Shown here piece by piece: positions 20,495 to 31,743 of a DNA stretch of 64,000 bases. Numbering within the stretch: position 1 is the first letter of the stretch; every line of letters starts with the position of its first letter. The position numbers were made by a program, and so were the translations under genes. The notes beneath the pieces are model-generated. The model was not told the DNA's origin. It was given only the letters and a program-made list of their open reading frames with translations, and ran no database searches. This DNA comes from Bathymodiolus brooksi (taxonomy: Eukaryota > Mollusca > Bivalvia > Mytilida > Modiolidae): NCBI GenBank assembly GCA_963680875.1, contig OY804583.1, forward strand, positions 35,143,331 to 35,207,330, written 5' to 3'.

Positions 20495-21525
20495 TATGTA
20501 TATATATATTTTCCTAGAATAATCTACACTAGGTATTCAAGATAAAACAAATATGCAAGAGTATTTATATAAAAAAAACATAAAATAGTCAAAATATATT
20601 ACATTTTTATATTAATAGAAAAATCATTTAATAGTATTTTAATTTGTATAACAAATAAAAGTATAAATTATACATGTATATAGGACGCGCTATAGTCACA
20701 TGCAGTAATGTTTCACCGAGAATTATTGGTACAGTCAAACACATATTGATGAACATTGAAACGTCTATATGTTAAAGTATCCGTAAAACGATCTGCTAGT
20801 TTTTTGTTGGTTTTTTTTTACATTCACTCAAACATGTCATATGACCAGAGTTTATTACAAATGATATTGAATTAATCACATGTTAATCACGTGTTTTTAA
20901 GATGTTTCGATAAAAAAATGTATGTAATCTTTCCTGTATAATCGTCGTAGAAAGAAATTTACAATATTACCTGTTTCGTGTTAGATTGTTCTTTCCTAAT
21001 AATCAATCATATATATTGATAATACTTTTGATTGATTGCTTGAGCAGTTTTATATCACGGGAAATGAAAAAAAAATAATGTACATCATATGAAAAAAAAG
21101 GGTTATGTTATAAAGCAGTCGTTAAAACTGAGGAGCGTGGACCTTTGACCTTAGTAAGAATATATGTTTTGTCATAAATCATTATTGATGGCAATGATTG
21201 TTTGTTAATTTAATCTTTCAGCTATATTGACAAGACCAAGTTACAAGCATTATACTGGTAACATTGACACGGGTACCGGACTACGATCGTAAATTTAGGA
21301 TAACACGGGACAAGGGACCAATAAATCTGGATATTTCCCGTTGCAACGAACCAGCAAAGACCACTCCCACCTGTTACTGTTACAAGCTGTGTTCTACGAA
21401 TACAAAGATGTGACATTTATCTGTATTATCATTTAGCACAAGTTTACCATCAAAGGTGTTGAAGACATGTTGTAAACAGAATACATGTATGTCATAATAT
21501 GAACATTATATTTACAACATACATG
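20495..21525. other. No gene recognised
   Basis: Very AT-rich. No coding frame longer than about 65 codons and no clear repeat unit. Confidence 0.45.
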
Positions 21526-21527
21526 TA

Positions 21528-21588
21528 AATAAAACTGACCACCACGATATAACTGAAATATTGTTGAAAGTGGCGTTAAACACCATAC
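21528..21588 (+). mobile_element. SINE-M 3' fragment
   Basis: AATAAAACTGACCACCACG to GTGGCGTTAAACACCAT, i.e. the last ~60 bases of the SINE only. Confidence 0.8.
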
Positions 21589-21589
21589 C

Positions 21590-22780
21590 CCCTATTTACA
21601 AAGTAGAGGTACTCGTCTACGTCTCGTCCCAATGGAGAAACGAGTATTTGATTACTCCCCATAACCAGTAGACGTCCCTTTCCGATGGGATGTTCTCAGC
21701 ATCATGTCTTATATGGACATGAACAATCTGTCAACAATATCCAAGTAGGCCTATACTAAAATGTTTAATGTTCGCTTAATGTCCCATTTGAAACCGATGT
21801 TTGCAGGGATAATCTGTGGATAGTCATCTACAAATTACTAGTATGATCCATTTTGTTCCTCATTATATATCTTATTGGTTGAAATACATGGAAATAATAA
21901 ACCGTTCAAAAACCACTAGACCATTTGAACAATATACATGTAATTAATCCGACAAGTATTGGTTCCCATATCGAGGTATCAAATTTCTTGATTGATCGTC
22001 TGAAATATATATACAAATTTATTTTCCCGAAACACGATACAGCTTGGACATTGGACTGATCGCTATATTACATTAATAAACTATAGAGAATTTTCAAACA
22101 AAAATCTCATTCGAGTCGATCCAATATGGCTGTCATCTGGGAATAGAGAAGGTTATGTTTGATTGCAATTCGACAACAACGTACTAACAGAAAATTTCAG
22201 AGCTATTTTAAGAATTTTTCATAATGAATGATTTACGGGTGTTCCTAAGAAAGGAAGCAGTTTTCCATCTGATATCCAATATGGCGGCCAAGATGCAATA
22301 ATTCCAAAGAATGATATATGAGTGATACTTCTTTGAGGATTGTCGTACATATTGTTGAAGTATATTTCGGGTAATTGCCATTTGAACTCATTCCCTAAAA
22401 CTGCAAAAGCAACATACAAAAGTAAACACTGAACCGTGTACAGGCTCAATGGTGTCTGTGGTCAATGTTTCCGTCCATTGTCTCAAGTTCTACGTTTTCG
22501 ATTGACTTGAAGTTTTATAATCAGGTTGAGGTTGACAAAATACACATGTCGTATTAAATTTTGACGGTGTTTGAATTTGTCGTTTAGTTTTCCTTATTTT
22601 CAAATTTCATATATTTTATTTCATTTAAATATAATCCCTTCAAATTATTTATTTAAAAACTGAAACCAAGTACGACATTCTGAAAATCATGACATGTATT
22701 TAATTTTGATATTAAGAATGTTTTATTTTCATTTTTACTTATGCTAATACAGAGGATGTGGACATATACATAGAAAATGC
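21590..22780. other. No gene recognised
   Basis: I see no supported gene. A minus-strand frame at 22219-22449 (76 codons) begins with a hydrophobic run but has no recognisable domain. Confidence 0.45.
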
Positions 22781-23949
22781 AAATACCACAGTGTATAACC
22801 GGACAGTTTTGAAAAACGGAAGTTGCTGTACTGTCCGACCAGATAAGGTTAGTTGCTTGCAGAAATTTCGACATTTTTGGATGATTATCCGTGATTTATT
22901 CTTTGAAAGTGGATCAACTGAAGCAAGAAAAATAAAAAAATACTGCAAAGGTATGTCATTTATATTTCTGATCAAATAACAGTGCCCTATTTGAACACTG
23001 AAACTGGAAATCGTCGTTTAAACATCGTGGATGGTATGTTTTCGCTCGAAAAAAGGGGGTTAAAATCTAATTTTTCTCCACTTATTTTTTAAATTATGCT
23101 AAATATGTTCTCACTATCTGATGAAATAGACATCGACGTTTTCAATGCAAGGAAAATATGACCGTAAACGCACTCATTTTCCTTATGACAGGTGCATTTA
23201 ACATCGTTCTTCATTCTACGTCACTGTACGCCTAATTGCTACTGTACGTTATCATTAATTGCTGAATATTAAAACTCATCTGTCCGCCTAATTGTTTTCT
23301 GTTAAAGTTGATCGAGAACTTTTCTACAGTCTAATCCTTTACAAATTTAGTTTTACCGAAAATTAAGATAGTTTATGTCTTGCGTGCAATTGGAGGACTT
23401 GTAAGGAACTACATTTACCAGATATTCAGTAATCTTAGATGATATGTTATTCAAATACATTTGTATCTTATTCCCAGTTTTTGGAACAAGTTAAATGAGT
23501 TTTCTCCCGTTAACAGTTATCTTCCTCTAGCAGCAGGTGTCTATACATTGACTGCAATGATTGTTTATTACAACTACGTGATTGATACGAATATCGTGTT
23601 TCATACATTAGGAATTAATTCTCGCCACAATGTATCGGTGCAATATAAGACGAATACCGAGAGTAATGCGTATTTTTAAAACAATATTATGCCTGTGACG
23701 TCATCAGATGAACAGCTTTGGCGAAGTTGATTTGGATGAAGAACGATTTTATTCTCTGTCCTCTGTTGATTCAGAATAATAAAACATTTATAGCATGGTA
23801 ATGTCCGGACACATGCAGATTTGTTCACCCTAGAAAATCATAATTTCCTTCGGGTGGAGCCCTCAGGATATGCTTTTCGTCGGGTGAACAGCGGCAGTGG
23901 ATCGCTGTCGATATAGACTAAATTTTAGAAACTGGCTTTTGCAAGATAT

Positions 23950-24411
23950 ACATTTTAATCGATTTCCACCCCTGGATCTCATGTGAAGGGTATACCGCGG
24001 GTGATATTTGAAGGATTGATGACAAACATTGACCGACGCATCCAATTATTTAGCTTTGTAAGAAATCAAGCATATAATGTAAGGGCACTTGGAAGCCTCG
24101 AAGTTGAGAACCTGTTTGGCGAGTTTCAAGGCCTAGACCCAAAGGGCGTGGGTGTTCTACGACCGGATGATATTCCTATTGCTAAAAGCACAGCATGCGA
24201 ACTATTATCTGTAAGGATGGACGCTAAGAAGTCGTTTTTCATGCAGACTAGTAAGGCAAAAGTATACCCTTTACATGAGTTAATAAAGCCACCGGAATTC
24301 GCAGTAAAAAAGGTATTTCTAAACTTGGCAAGATTGATGGTGCTTGGGTGGTCCCCTTTCAGAATTGTATCCGATGATCCCGCTCCCAACCAAGATGACC
24401 GCCATTGCTGA
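23950..24411 (+). CDS. Unrecognised partial ORF inside the CACAGTG element
   Basis: The frame is open to TGA at 24409-24411 and continues upstream of the nominal start at 23983 (GTG). It contains VKGIPRVIFEGLMTNIDRR, a weakly conserved-looking ALGSLEVENLFGEFQ, then DPKGVGVLRPDDIP and FFMQTSKAKVYPLHELI. The composition is balanced, unlike shadow frames nearby, so I think it is real protein, perhaps a last exon of a transposon or domesticated gene. I cannot name the family. The last ~25 codons (from GWSPFRI) overlap a dispersed repeat also seen at 37685-37740, so the original C-terminus may be lost. Confidence 0.4.
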
Positions 24412-24606
24412 AAATAGAACATTTTCTATCACTATAAAGTTGTTGTGCTTTATATGTAAATATCAGTTTGTTTAGTTTTCTCCAAATGCTTGTATATTTG
24501 TTATTTAAAATTTTTGTACATATTGATGCTAATTTGAGGACCCTCAGGGAGATTAGCTCATGCTAATGGTTATGCTCTTGAAATAAAGATAATTTATTTA
24601 TTTATG
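24412..24606 (+). mobile_element. LINE-like 3' end
   Basis: Contains CTCAGGGAGATTAGCTCATG and GCTCTTGAAATAAAGATAAT followed by (TTTA)n. A short conserved hairpin-like stretch (TTAGCTCATGCTAATG) before AATAAA and a simple-repeat tail is typical of LINE 3' ends in molluscs. Confidence 0.45.
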
Positions 24607-24679
24607 TATAGCAGAAAACTAAAAGCAACCAGATTATGTGTCTGTAAGATACGGATGCCTCTCCCGTATATACGATGTC

Positions 24680-24935
24680 TGAGAAATGAACCTAAACACT
24701 TAATTTAACCAAAGTCACTCAATCGTACAATGTAGGTCAGGGTGACCCAATTGATGTTTGGATGTGCTTCACTATATATGATGATTATACAGTCATGTGA
24801 AATACCTTTGATCTATCATAAGTGGTTCCTGAGAAATGCAGCTAAACAACTCAACCAAAAGAACCACACATACGGACGTACAGACGGACAATGGTAAATC
24901 TATATACCCCTTCCACATTCGTGGTCGGGGCATAA
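24680..24935 (+). repeat. Dispersed repeat with ACGGACG motif
   Basis: GGTTCCTGAGAAATGCAGCT, ACATACGGACGTACAGACGG and GTGGTCGGGGCATAACAA form a repeat end that I recall as common in bivalve genomes. It lies in the interior of the CACAGTG element. Confidence 0.45.
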
Positions 24936-25769
24936 CAAAATGGTAAAAATTAAGGACATAATTTTTCAATGAAATGCACTTTCCGATTTGTTTTTTGGCA
25001 AGATCTGTATTGATTTTATTTCAAAAACTGTCCATAATCTTTTTGCCAGCAAAAGGTGGTAGCCTTACTACACGTTTTACAATTAAAGATGAGTAAACTG
25101 TAAAAAAGTATGAAATTATAGAACAACAGATAACAACTTCGAAACTTGAAGGAATACACAATTGTGCGAATTCGTTAGCAATTACGCGTACAGTGACGTA
25201 GAATGAAGAATGATGTTAAATGCACCCGTCGTAAGGAAAATGAGTGCGTTTACGATAATATTTTCCTTGCATTGAAAACGTCGATGTCTATTTCATCAGA
25301 TAGTGAGAACATATTTGACATAATTTAAAGAATAAGTGGAGAAAAATTAGATTGTTACCCCCTTTCTTCGAGCGAAAACATACCATCCACGATGTTTAAA
25401 CGACGATTTCCAGTTTCAGTGTTCAAATAGGGCACTGTTATTTGATCAGAAATATAAATGACATACCTTTGCAGTATTTGTTTTATTTTTGTTGCTTCGG
25501 TTGATCCACTTTCAAAGAATAAATCACGGATAATCATCCAAAAATGTCGAAATTTCTGCAAGCAACTAACCTTAACTGGTCGGACAGTACAGCAACTTCC
25601 GTTTTTTTCAAAACTGTCCGGTTATACACTGTGAATACAATTCCCAAATGGATAAAAGAGATATTTGACTCTGAATGTAATCTTGTAAATGAGAAGGCAA
25701 TCCATGAGAGACATAATTTTAGACTTACAAGTAAGTTTTAAGCAGTCGGTAATATATGTACACATGGTG

Positions 25770-25905
25770 GGTCCGTCGTGGTCGTGGTCGTATGGTAGTT
25801 GCATTTACAACTACCTATGTAATCAGTGCATATCACTACTACCGTTATGAGTTCGAATCCCGATCATGGTGAGGTGTACTCGACACAACATTATGTGATA
25901 AAGTA
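25770..25905 (+). mobile_element. SINE-M copy, 5' half
   Basis: Starts at CCGTCGTGGTCGTGGTCGTA, with TTACAACTACCTATGTAATC, B box GAGTTCGAATCCC and GTGATAAAGT. It stops before the conserved middle, so it is 3'-truncated, unusual for this family. Confidence 0.8.
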
Positions 25906-25909
25906 TATA

Positions 25910-27550
25910 CTATTTGGTAAAGCAATTTTGACATTTTCAAATCGATTACATATTAGGAATAAGTAGCCATGTAGGGGGAAAAACGCAGCCCCACGTGTTA
26001 AATGGTCGGCCCCTTATGACACAAGTCGGAGAACAAGAACAGTGGCACAGAAAACTGCGTTCTTACCTACAACAAATAATATTCATAGAAAAGTGAATTT
26101 CATATCACCTATAATATTCACATATTTGTCAGTGAAAATAGGACTCGTCCCAATTTATATGGATTTGCCTCTCCTAAGATTTCATCAGCTGTTCTAAATG
26201 TCAGTTAACAAGATCACTTATATAAATGGCCGTCCGCGTCGTTGTGGAACATCTTAGAGCGCTAATTATATAAGGCGCATTACCAGGGTATTTGTAAATA
26301 ACAGCCAGTAGTAGTAAAATATAGCGACCTACCTGCACTGTAATGCCGCACTATTTGCTACACATATCGCGCAATTGTAGCTCCTGGAGAAAGTCTGGTA
26401 ATCTAACCTGATTCCCAGACCGTGGTGTATATTTAAGCTATATTCAACGCGCCGTTATGGTACGCGATAGTCACAAAATTGCAATAAAGTGTAATTCGCT
26501 CGAAAACCCCGTTTTCAATTGTGATCGAGAATTTAAGTTTAAATCTGAAACTATTTTGCAATCGGAAGCGGATATGTTGTCTGGAATCACGATGAATAAT
26601 CATAAATGGAAGATCCATGTTTGCAGCAGTACTGTAGTAAATTGTGCCAATTATTTAAGTCCGAAGACCAAACAACCAATTATAAAAAATAAATCTCTGT
26701 GTCACATCCCATTTTTCCAAAATATGGTGCTTATTTTATATCCCATTCCTTACCCCGTTGCATAACAAAATCAAATGTTATACCCCATCACAATGTTAAT
26801 GGTCAATATTTGTTATTCTCCCTTAACAAGTTGAATGAATGAATACGTCCTTCACTTTGTCTACGAAGATTTAAAATTACACTGTCGTCATAAGTGGATG
26901 ACTTGAACTTTTTGTTGCAATTTTGTTATTTTGTTTTCATCCAAAATTTATCATATATCCGGACGGAATATTTACTTACAAAACCCTTAAAGGACCGGCA
27001 TCTGCATGCTTGGTGGAAGCAACACACATCAAAAAAAAAAGAAGAAGCGGACGTCAATCTTGTATCTTTCAGTTGTATCCTCTGTGACGTCTGCATTTAT
27101 ACTGTTACCGTTTCTTATCGTTCGCTCAACATGAATTGGATACCAGAGAAGGCTGTATGAGATCCATGACTAAATAACACTTACATGTATATATATATTA
27201 TTTAGAAGCTACCCCTTTACAACGGGGGCGCCAACCACCAGGGTAGAAGCAGTGGCGCGTCTATAGTTAATAAATACAAATTATATACAATAAAATGATA
27301 ATTATACATGTAAGTTTACTTGACCCCTTTAGTATTCAAAATAACACGATTGCAGGATAGATATATTATTTATATCCCGCTTTATTTACAATTAGCCGGT
27401 TACCTTTTATAGTACGATAAATATGGCACTAATTGTTTATGAATGGCATTTTTTTCAACGAATAGCTCTTAATATAATTAGCCTACCAACTTTGATAGGC
27501 CGCCAATCACACGAACTAATCATACACTTACAAAACGGACTTTGATTTGT
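25910..27550. other. No gene recognised
   Basis: Contains two open frames of about 90-100 codons (26457-26765 and 26894-27160) without a recognisable domain or splice context that I trust. No repeat arrays. Confidence 0.4.
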
Positions 27551-27554
27551 ATTC

Positions 27555-27635
27555 TGGGCGTTTAATACCACTTTCAACATACCTCTGTTCTATCACGAAT
27601 TGCTGGTTTTATACGGCGAGTTCAGTTGTGGGTAT
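27555..27635 (-). mobile_element. Probable SINE-M remnant
   Basis: GGGCGTTTAATACCACTTTC matches the inverted SINE-M 3' end; the rest is diverged beyond certainty. Confidence 0.4.
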
Positions 27636-27915
27636 ATATAGTACACATCGAAACAGGCGGGATACGAACTTATGCAGACGTTAGTAGATAGACATACAGA
27701 CACTTATTGCACGAGTCTATCATACCGTTGTGATATTGGAGTTCCCGCAGTCGTCATGTTGTTTACCTGGATATTGTGCCAACGAAATAAATACTTAGAT
27801 GAAATAAAATATTCAATTCAGTACATAACATCATCAGTGTAATCGTGAAATATACATAGTTCTTAAAAAGCACAAAAAATATTCATCGCAAATGTATGCA
27901 GGTTTAGGTTTCGTT

Positions 27916-28120
27916 TATGGTGTTTAATGCCACTTTCAACAATATTTTAGTAATATCGTGGCGGTCAGTTTTATTGGTGGAGGAAACCGGAGTACCCGGA
28001 GAAAACCACCGACCTGTCGCAAGTCACTGACAAGCTTTATCACATAATGTTGTATCGAGGACACCTCGCCTGAGCGGGTTTCGAACTCACAACATTAGTG
28101 GTGATAGGCACTGATTCAAT
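27916..28120 (-). mobile_element. SINE-M copy
   Basis: Well preserved on the minus strand: inverted 3' end TGGTGTTTAATGCCACTTTC, GGAGGAAACCGGAGTACCCG, ACCACCGACCTGTCGCAAGT and inverted B box GGGTTTCGAACTC. The first ~50 bases of the head are missing. Confidence 0.9.
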
Positions 28121-28560
28121 AAAAATATTCACCGTTGTTAAGGACAAACTTGATATCCTCATTGTTACTGGAAATATCTCATATGACTAGTAATATAGTA
28201 TGGTCTTGTTTTCATGTTAGTTTTGTCACTGATCTGCACGACAGAACATGTTCAACAATAGTATTACATGTATTTAGTGTATCAATATGGTAGCCTTTGT
28301 GAAACTACACACATCACCTTCTATATACCGTCGTAATAAATTACAACAGTTAGCTAAATGAATTACATCTGGTTTTTCAGGTATTTAGGGTCTAGAGCTA
28401 CTAAAGAAGCCAAATATTGAAATACATGTACATGTACGTACTAATATCTGGAGCACTAAATTATTATAGGTATATTTTACGTTGATTTGAAACGTATGTT
28501 CGGTAAAATACATTTTTTTAAATTAACTTTGAGAGAAAATACTTCTGGGAAGTAACCGTG
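28121..28560. other. No gene recognised
   Basis: AT-rich, no coding frame and no repeat that I can identify. Confidence 0.45.
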
Positions 28561-28564
28561 CGTT

Positions 28565-28614
28565 TTTCCACAATAACTGCAATATTGTTGAAATTGGCGT
28601 TAAACACCATAACC
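28565..28614 (+). mobile_element. SINE-M 3' fragment
   Basis: AATAACTGCAATATTGTTGA then TTGGCGTTAAACACCATAAC: only the last ~45 bases of the family. Confidence 0.75.
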
Positions 28615-29285
28615 CCCTCTCAATCACTGAAACAAATATCGTCTAACACATTCCTGCAGCACAAAAAAATGATATGTGCGCAATATCAGACGATGCTAAC
28701 AACCGTTCGCTTCAGTTGACTATTTTATACCGAGGCTGTCGTTTCACTTAATGTATAATAGCGGTCTATGCAAACTCGCCCAAGAACAGAATCTCGTTGA
28801 CGATCATGATTTTTTTCATGCATGTATTCCTGGGAATTTCAAGACTTTAAAATAAAAAAAAAAACATTTACTATTGACAACCTCTTATTGACTACTTCCC
28901 TGTACATGTATTTGTTTTAGTCTGCAATAAAAAAAAAATATTTATTTATTGTTTTGCGTTTTCAACTATTGTTAGTTTATTTAGAAAAATAATTATGTAA
29001 GATTCACTTAGACTTCTAAATTGGTTGTTGATCATCACTCACATTTACATTGTAACCAAAAAGGCCATCATTTCATCATATAACATGTATTTCCGGTCTT
29101 TCAGGGCCAAACTTTCTGGACATTTTGCTGCACAGAAAATAAAGCATTTACGAAAGTTTACCAGAGGTTTTATCGGATCTCAAATCCTAAATTTTGAGAT
29201 AAGCATCAGCTTGTCCCCAGTGACCCAAAGCAGTCTTGTTCCGCCTTCAAAATTCCTTTTGGAGGCCCTGCACGCCACAAAACCG
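28615..29285. other. No gene recognised
   Basis: An 87-codon frame at 29025-29288 has no recognisable features and runs into a transposon remnant, so I do not call it. Confidence 0.4.
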
Positions 29286-29572
29286 TAGAAGTGGACCAGA
29301 AAGTGAAAGGTAAGCTTTGCAAACGGACGGGAAATGGGAGGAAAATTGGTAGTTGTCGAAAGTGGGTGGGGAGGGGGTTTCAAAATTTCAAAACTGACTA
29401 ACAAAACAAGTCATTTGGGTTCCAATATACCTTTTTACCTCTTAATTTTTTGTCGTCCATGATAAAACTTCAGCTTCTTCTAAATTTGTGTAACAAAAGT
29501 GTATGTGTTCGTTTGTAGTTGTTGTTGTTGGGGGGGGGGGGGGGGGGGGGGGGGTTCCTCCTACGCCTCTGT
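29286..29572. mobile_element. Short DNA-transposon remnant with G25 run
   Basis: Same family as 19903-20172: GAAGTGGACCAGAAAGTGAA, TTTCAAAATTTCAAAACTGA, CTTCAGCTTCTTCTAAATTT and the right end CCTCCTACGCCTCTG. An uninterrupted run of 25 G lies at 29530-29554, preceded by (GTT)n. Confidence 0.6.
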
Positions 29573-29654
29573 GTAAAACATTCAATGTCACATAATTTGT
29601 CCATATGTACTATTATTGGAAGTATGTAAAATGGACTCGAGCTTGTGTTTAACA

Positions 29655-29712
29655 CCCCAAGATTGATTGAATATTGTTTAACATCCAGCGAGCAGTATTG
29701 CGGCTATATTCA
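29655..29712 (-). mobile_element. Fragment related to the SINE-B tail
   Basis: GATTGATTGAATATTGTTTA and CATCCAGCGAGCAGTATTGC resemble the inverted tail of SINE-B (see 62702-63056). Confidence 0.4.
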
Positions 29713-30770
29713 TGACAACAACGAGTTCAATCTATATAAACGTCTGAAATGGTTTGTAATTACTTGATAACTCCAAGTACACAAAACAAAGGGATAAAGA
29801 ATTACACACTTTGTTGAATGACATGGAAATGAGGGAAGGGATAGGTCAACCGAGTCAACGATATTTGACTGACAAATTATGGAGAGTTTGGTAGAACCGA
29901 AAAACATAAGTGGGTTTGAGTACTGTGAGTCTTCACTAATAAACATAATATGTTTTCATTTGTAAATTGTTCGGATGTGTTAAGATTTGTTTTAATATGA
30001 ATCTATACGTAATGAATTTATAAAATATATATACAAATGAAAAGGTATTATTTCTTAACTTTAAGTTAATTATACACAAGGCCATAAAACTGTAAGAACC
30101 CCCGATGTGACCATTTCCTGTGTAGATACTGTCAATTCACACACTTTTTCTTAATAAAAAAATCGACCATTAAGAATAAAAAAAAAAAAAAAATAATACA
30201 TATGTGTGCAATTAATTTTAATAAATAAAATATGGTTTTATATTAGAATATTCATATTCAAATCATGGAGTCGATGAAAAGTTCAGTTTCCAAACAAATT
30301 TCAAATTCAATAATGTTCACATTTGGATCATAAACTATTTACATAATAAATTTAGTTGTATTAATGCATAATATGGCTTAATTATTCAAAGAAAAGAAAA
30401 TATTTATAAAACTTTTCCTTATTTTAATTTTTAATAGAACAGACGGACCGGGGAAATGTAGATAACTGATACCTGATGATTTACATGTGCTTAACAAAAT
30501 GGTTTCGTTTAATCCATTTTAATGATCTTTTTGAAAGTTAACATTCGTTTTTTCTGCGTTTCCTGAAATAGTGAGTTTGAAAACGGACGTTTTGGGTTGC
30601 ACATATATGACACCATGTCATAAAATGTACACGTGAAAGGAAAGGAATTCCTATGTGTGTTTGGAACTATTTTGACGGAATACCTCAATAAATAGTATAT
30701 TTGGTTTTTTTTTCTGTTTTTTATTTTTTTAGAAATATTCCTAGATAAGCAAAATTCGTAAACATCGACA
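29713..30770. other. No gene recognised
   Basis: AT-rich with a poly(A)-like run at 30179-30192. I see no coding frame of note. Confidence 0.45.
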
Positions 30771-30778
30771 TTTTCAAC

Positions 30779-31010
30779 ATGTACATAAATTACTCTTGCA
30801 TCAATGCTATACGAAATAGAGCATGCCGCTTTTTTCTGGGGGTAGGCAAATACACACCTAACAATGCTGTTTCAGGTGATATGGGCTGGGAACCTATTTT
30901 TCACAAACAGTGGAAAGCTGTAATTAATTTATGGTGTAGATTAAACATTGTACGATGTTGCATTTATTTGGCGACCTATGATTGGATAAAATAATTCCTA
31001 AAAATAACGA
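30779..31010 (+). pseudogene. LINE post-RT fragment
   Basis: INAIRNRACRFFLGVGKYTP then NNAVSGDMGWEPIFHKQW matches the segment following the RT in a LINE type common in molluscs (I-x-N-R-A-x-R-xFLGVGK-x-TPN and GDMGW). It stops at TAA (30992). The same protein type appears to resume at 33250, so 31.0-33.2 kb may be a later insertion. Confidence 0.7.
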
Positions 31011-31084
31011 TAGAAAGGAGAGCCATATATGGAAATATAGAGAATAAGATTAATACGCTTTACCTGGCCAGGAGAAAATTCCAT

Positions 31085-31440
31085 TCATAAAAATAACGCG
31101 CAGTAACGAAATGATGCAGACGGAAAATTACAGAAGGTCAGTGGGCGGTGCTTAATTTTGTGTAGTGACCATTACGTCTTTAGCCTTAGAATTCCATTCA
31201 TAAAAATAACGATGCAGACGATAGATAAACTTGCAGGTATTTGACCAGGCTCTCTATATATATATATGTGTGTATTTTGATTTAACATAATTAAACACAA
31301 CTGCAAGAAAGATGATGATTTATATTTTCTTCTAAAATAACGTGCAGATACGAAACGATGGAGACGGAAAATTACAGAAGTTCAGTGGGCGGTGCTTAAT
31401 TTTGTGTATTGACCATTACGTCTTTAGCCTTAGAACTTCC
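31085..31440. repeat. Direct repeats of about 110 bp
   Basis: 31100-31195 and 31340-31440 share GACGGAAAATTACAGAAG, GTCAGTGGGCGGTGCTTAAT and ACCATTACGTCTTTAGCCTT with few differences, separated by about 145 bp. A third partial copy of the edge (CCATTCATAAAAATAACG) is at 31192-31209. Function unknown; they may be subterminal repeats of the MULE-like element to the right. Confidence 0.7.
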
Positions 31441-31520
31441 AAGAAAGTCCGTCAAGCATAGTTCGTGGAAAAAACTTAGTTACTGTTTCAAGTTATAGAT
31501 CAGCAACACCGTACAAAAAT

Positions 31521-31656
31521 GTTATAAGCTCCCGTGACCGACTATGGTTATTTAGACTGTAAATAAATAGTTGAAGGGTTTGCGCTGGAGCGCTCACCCT
31601 TCAACGATTTACTAACCGTCTAAATAACGATAGACGGTCACTAGGGAGCTTATAAC
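31521..31656. mobile_element. 136-bp palindromic (foldback) MITE
   Basis: The whole segment is a near-perfect hairpin: GTTATAAGCTCCC ... GGAGCTTATAAC at the ends, with GGTTATTTAGAC against GTCTAAATAACG further in, and GTTGAAGGG ... CCCTTCAAC near the middle. The loop is about 14 bp (TTGCGCTGGAGCGC). No clear target duplication. Confidence 0.75.
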
Positions 31657-31743
31657 TTATAATATGAGTTCGGATCGACTGAATAGAAAAGTGTTTGTTT
31701 GGGCTGACTGTATTAGTATAAGTAATAAGCGGTCCATATAATT

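Larger units (their letters stand above)
22787..25633. mobile_element. 2.85-kb element with 455-bp TIRs, CACAGTG ends and 5-bp TSD
   Basis: The arms 22787-23242 and 25179-25633 are inverted copies of each other with only scattered differences. Similarity stops exactly at CACAGTG on the left and CACTGTG on the right. Both sides are flanked by AATAC (22782-22786 and 25634-25638), a clean 5-bp target duplication. Ends starting CAC with a 5-bp duplication are the pattern of Transib and RAG-like transposons, and CACAGTG is identical to the RAG recombination-signal heptamer. An A-rich GAAAAACGG lies 17 bp inside the left end, which is not canonical 12/23 spacing. No RAG1/Transib core is seen in the 1.94-kb interior, so the copy is non-autonomous. 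Confidence 0.75.

Noticed and set aside
22653..22979. Overlapping short frames at the left TIR
   Set aside because: They lie in the TIR and reappear as other frames in the inverted arm (25355-25561); not conserved as protein.
22787..25633. A canonical 12- or 23-RSS at the element ends
   Set aside because: The heptamer matches but the A-rich block is 17 bp away and no standard nonamer sits at 12 or 23 bp, so I claim only resemblance.
26457..27160. Two ~90-100 codon frames as host exons
   Set aside because: No domain, no convincing splice sites; such lengths occur by chance in 64 kb.
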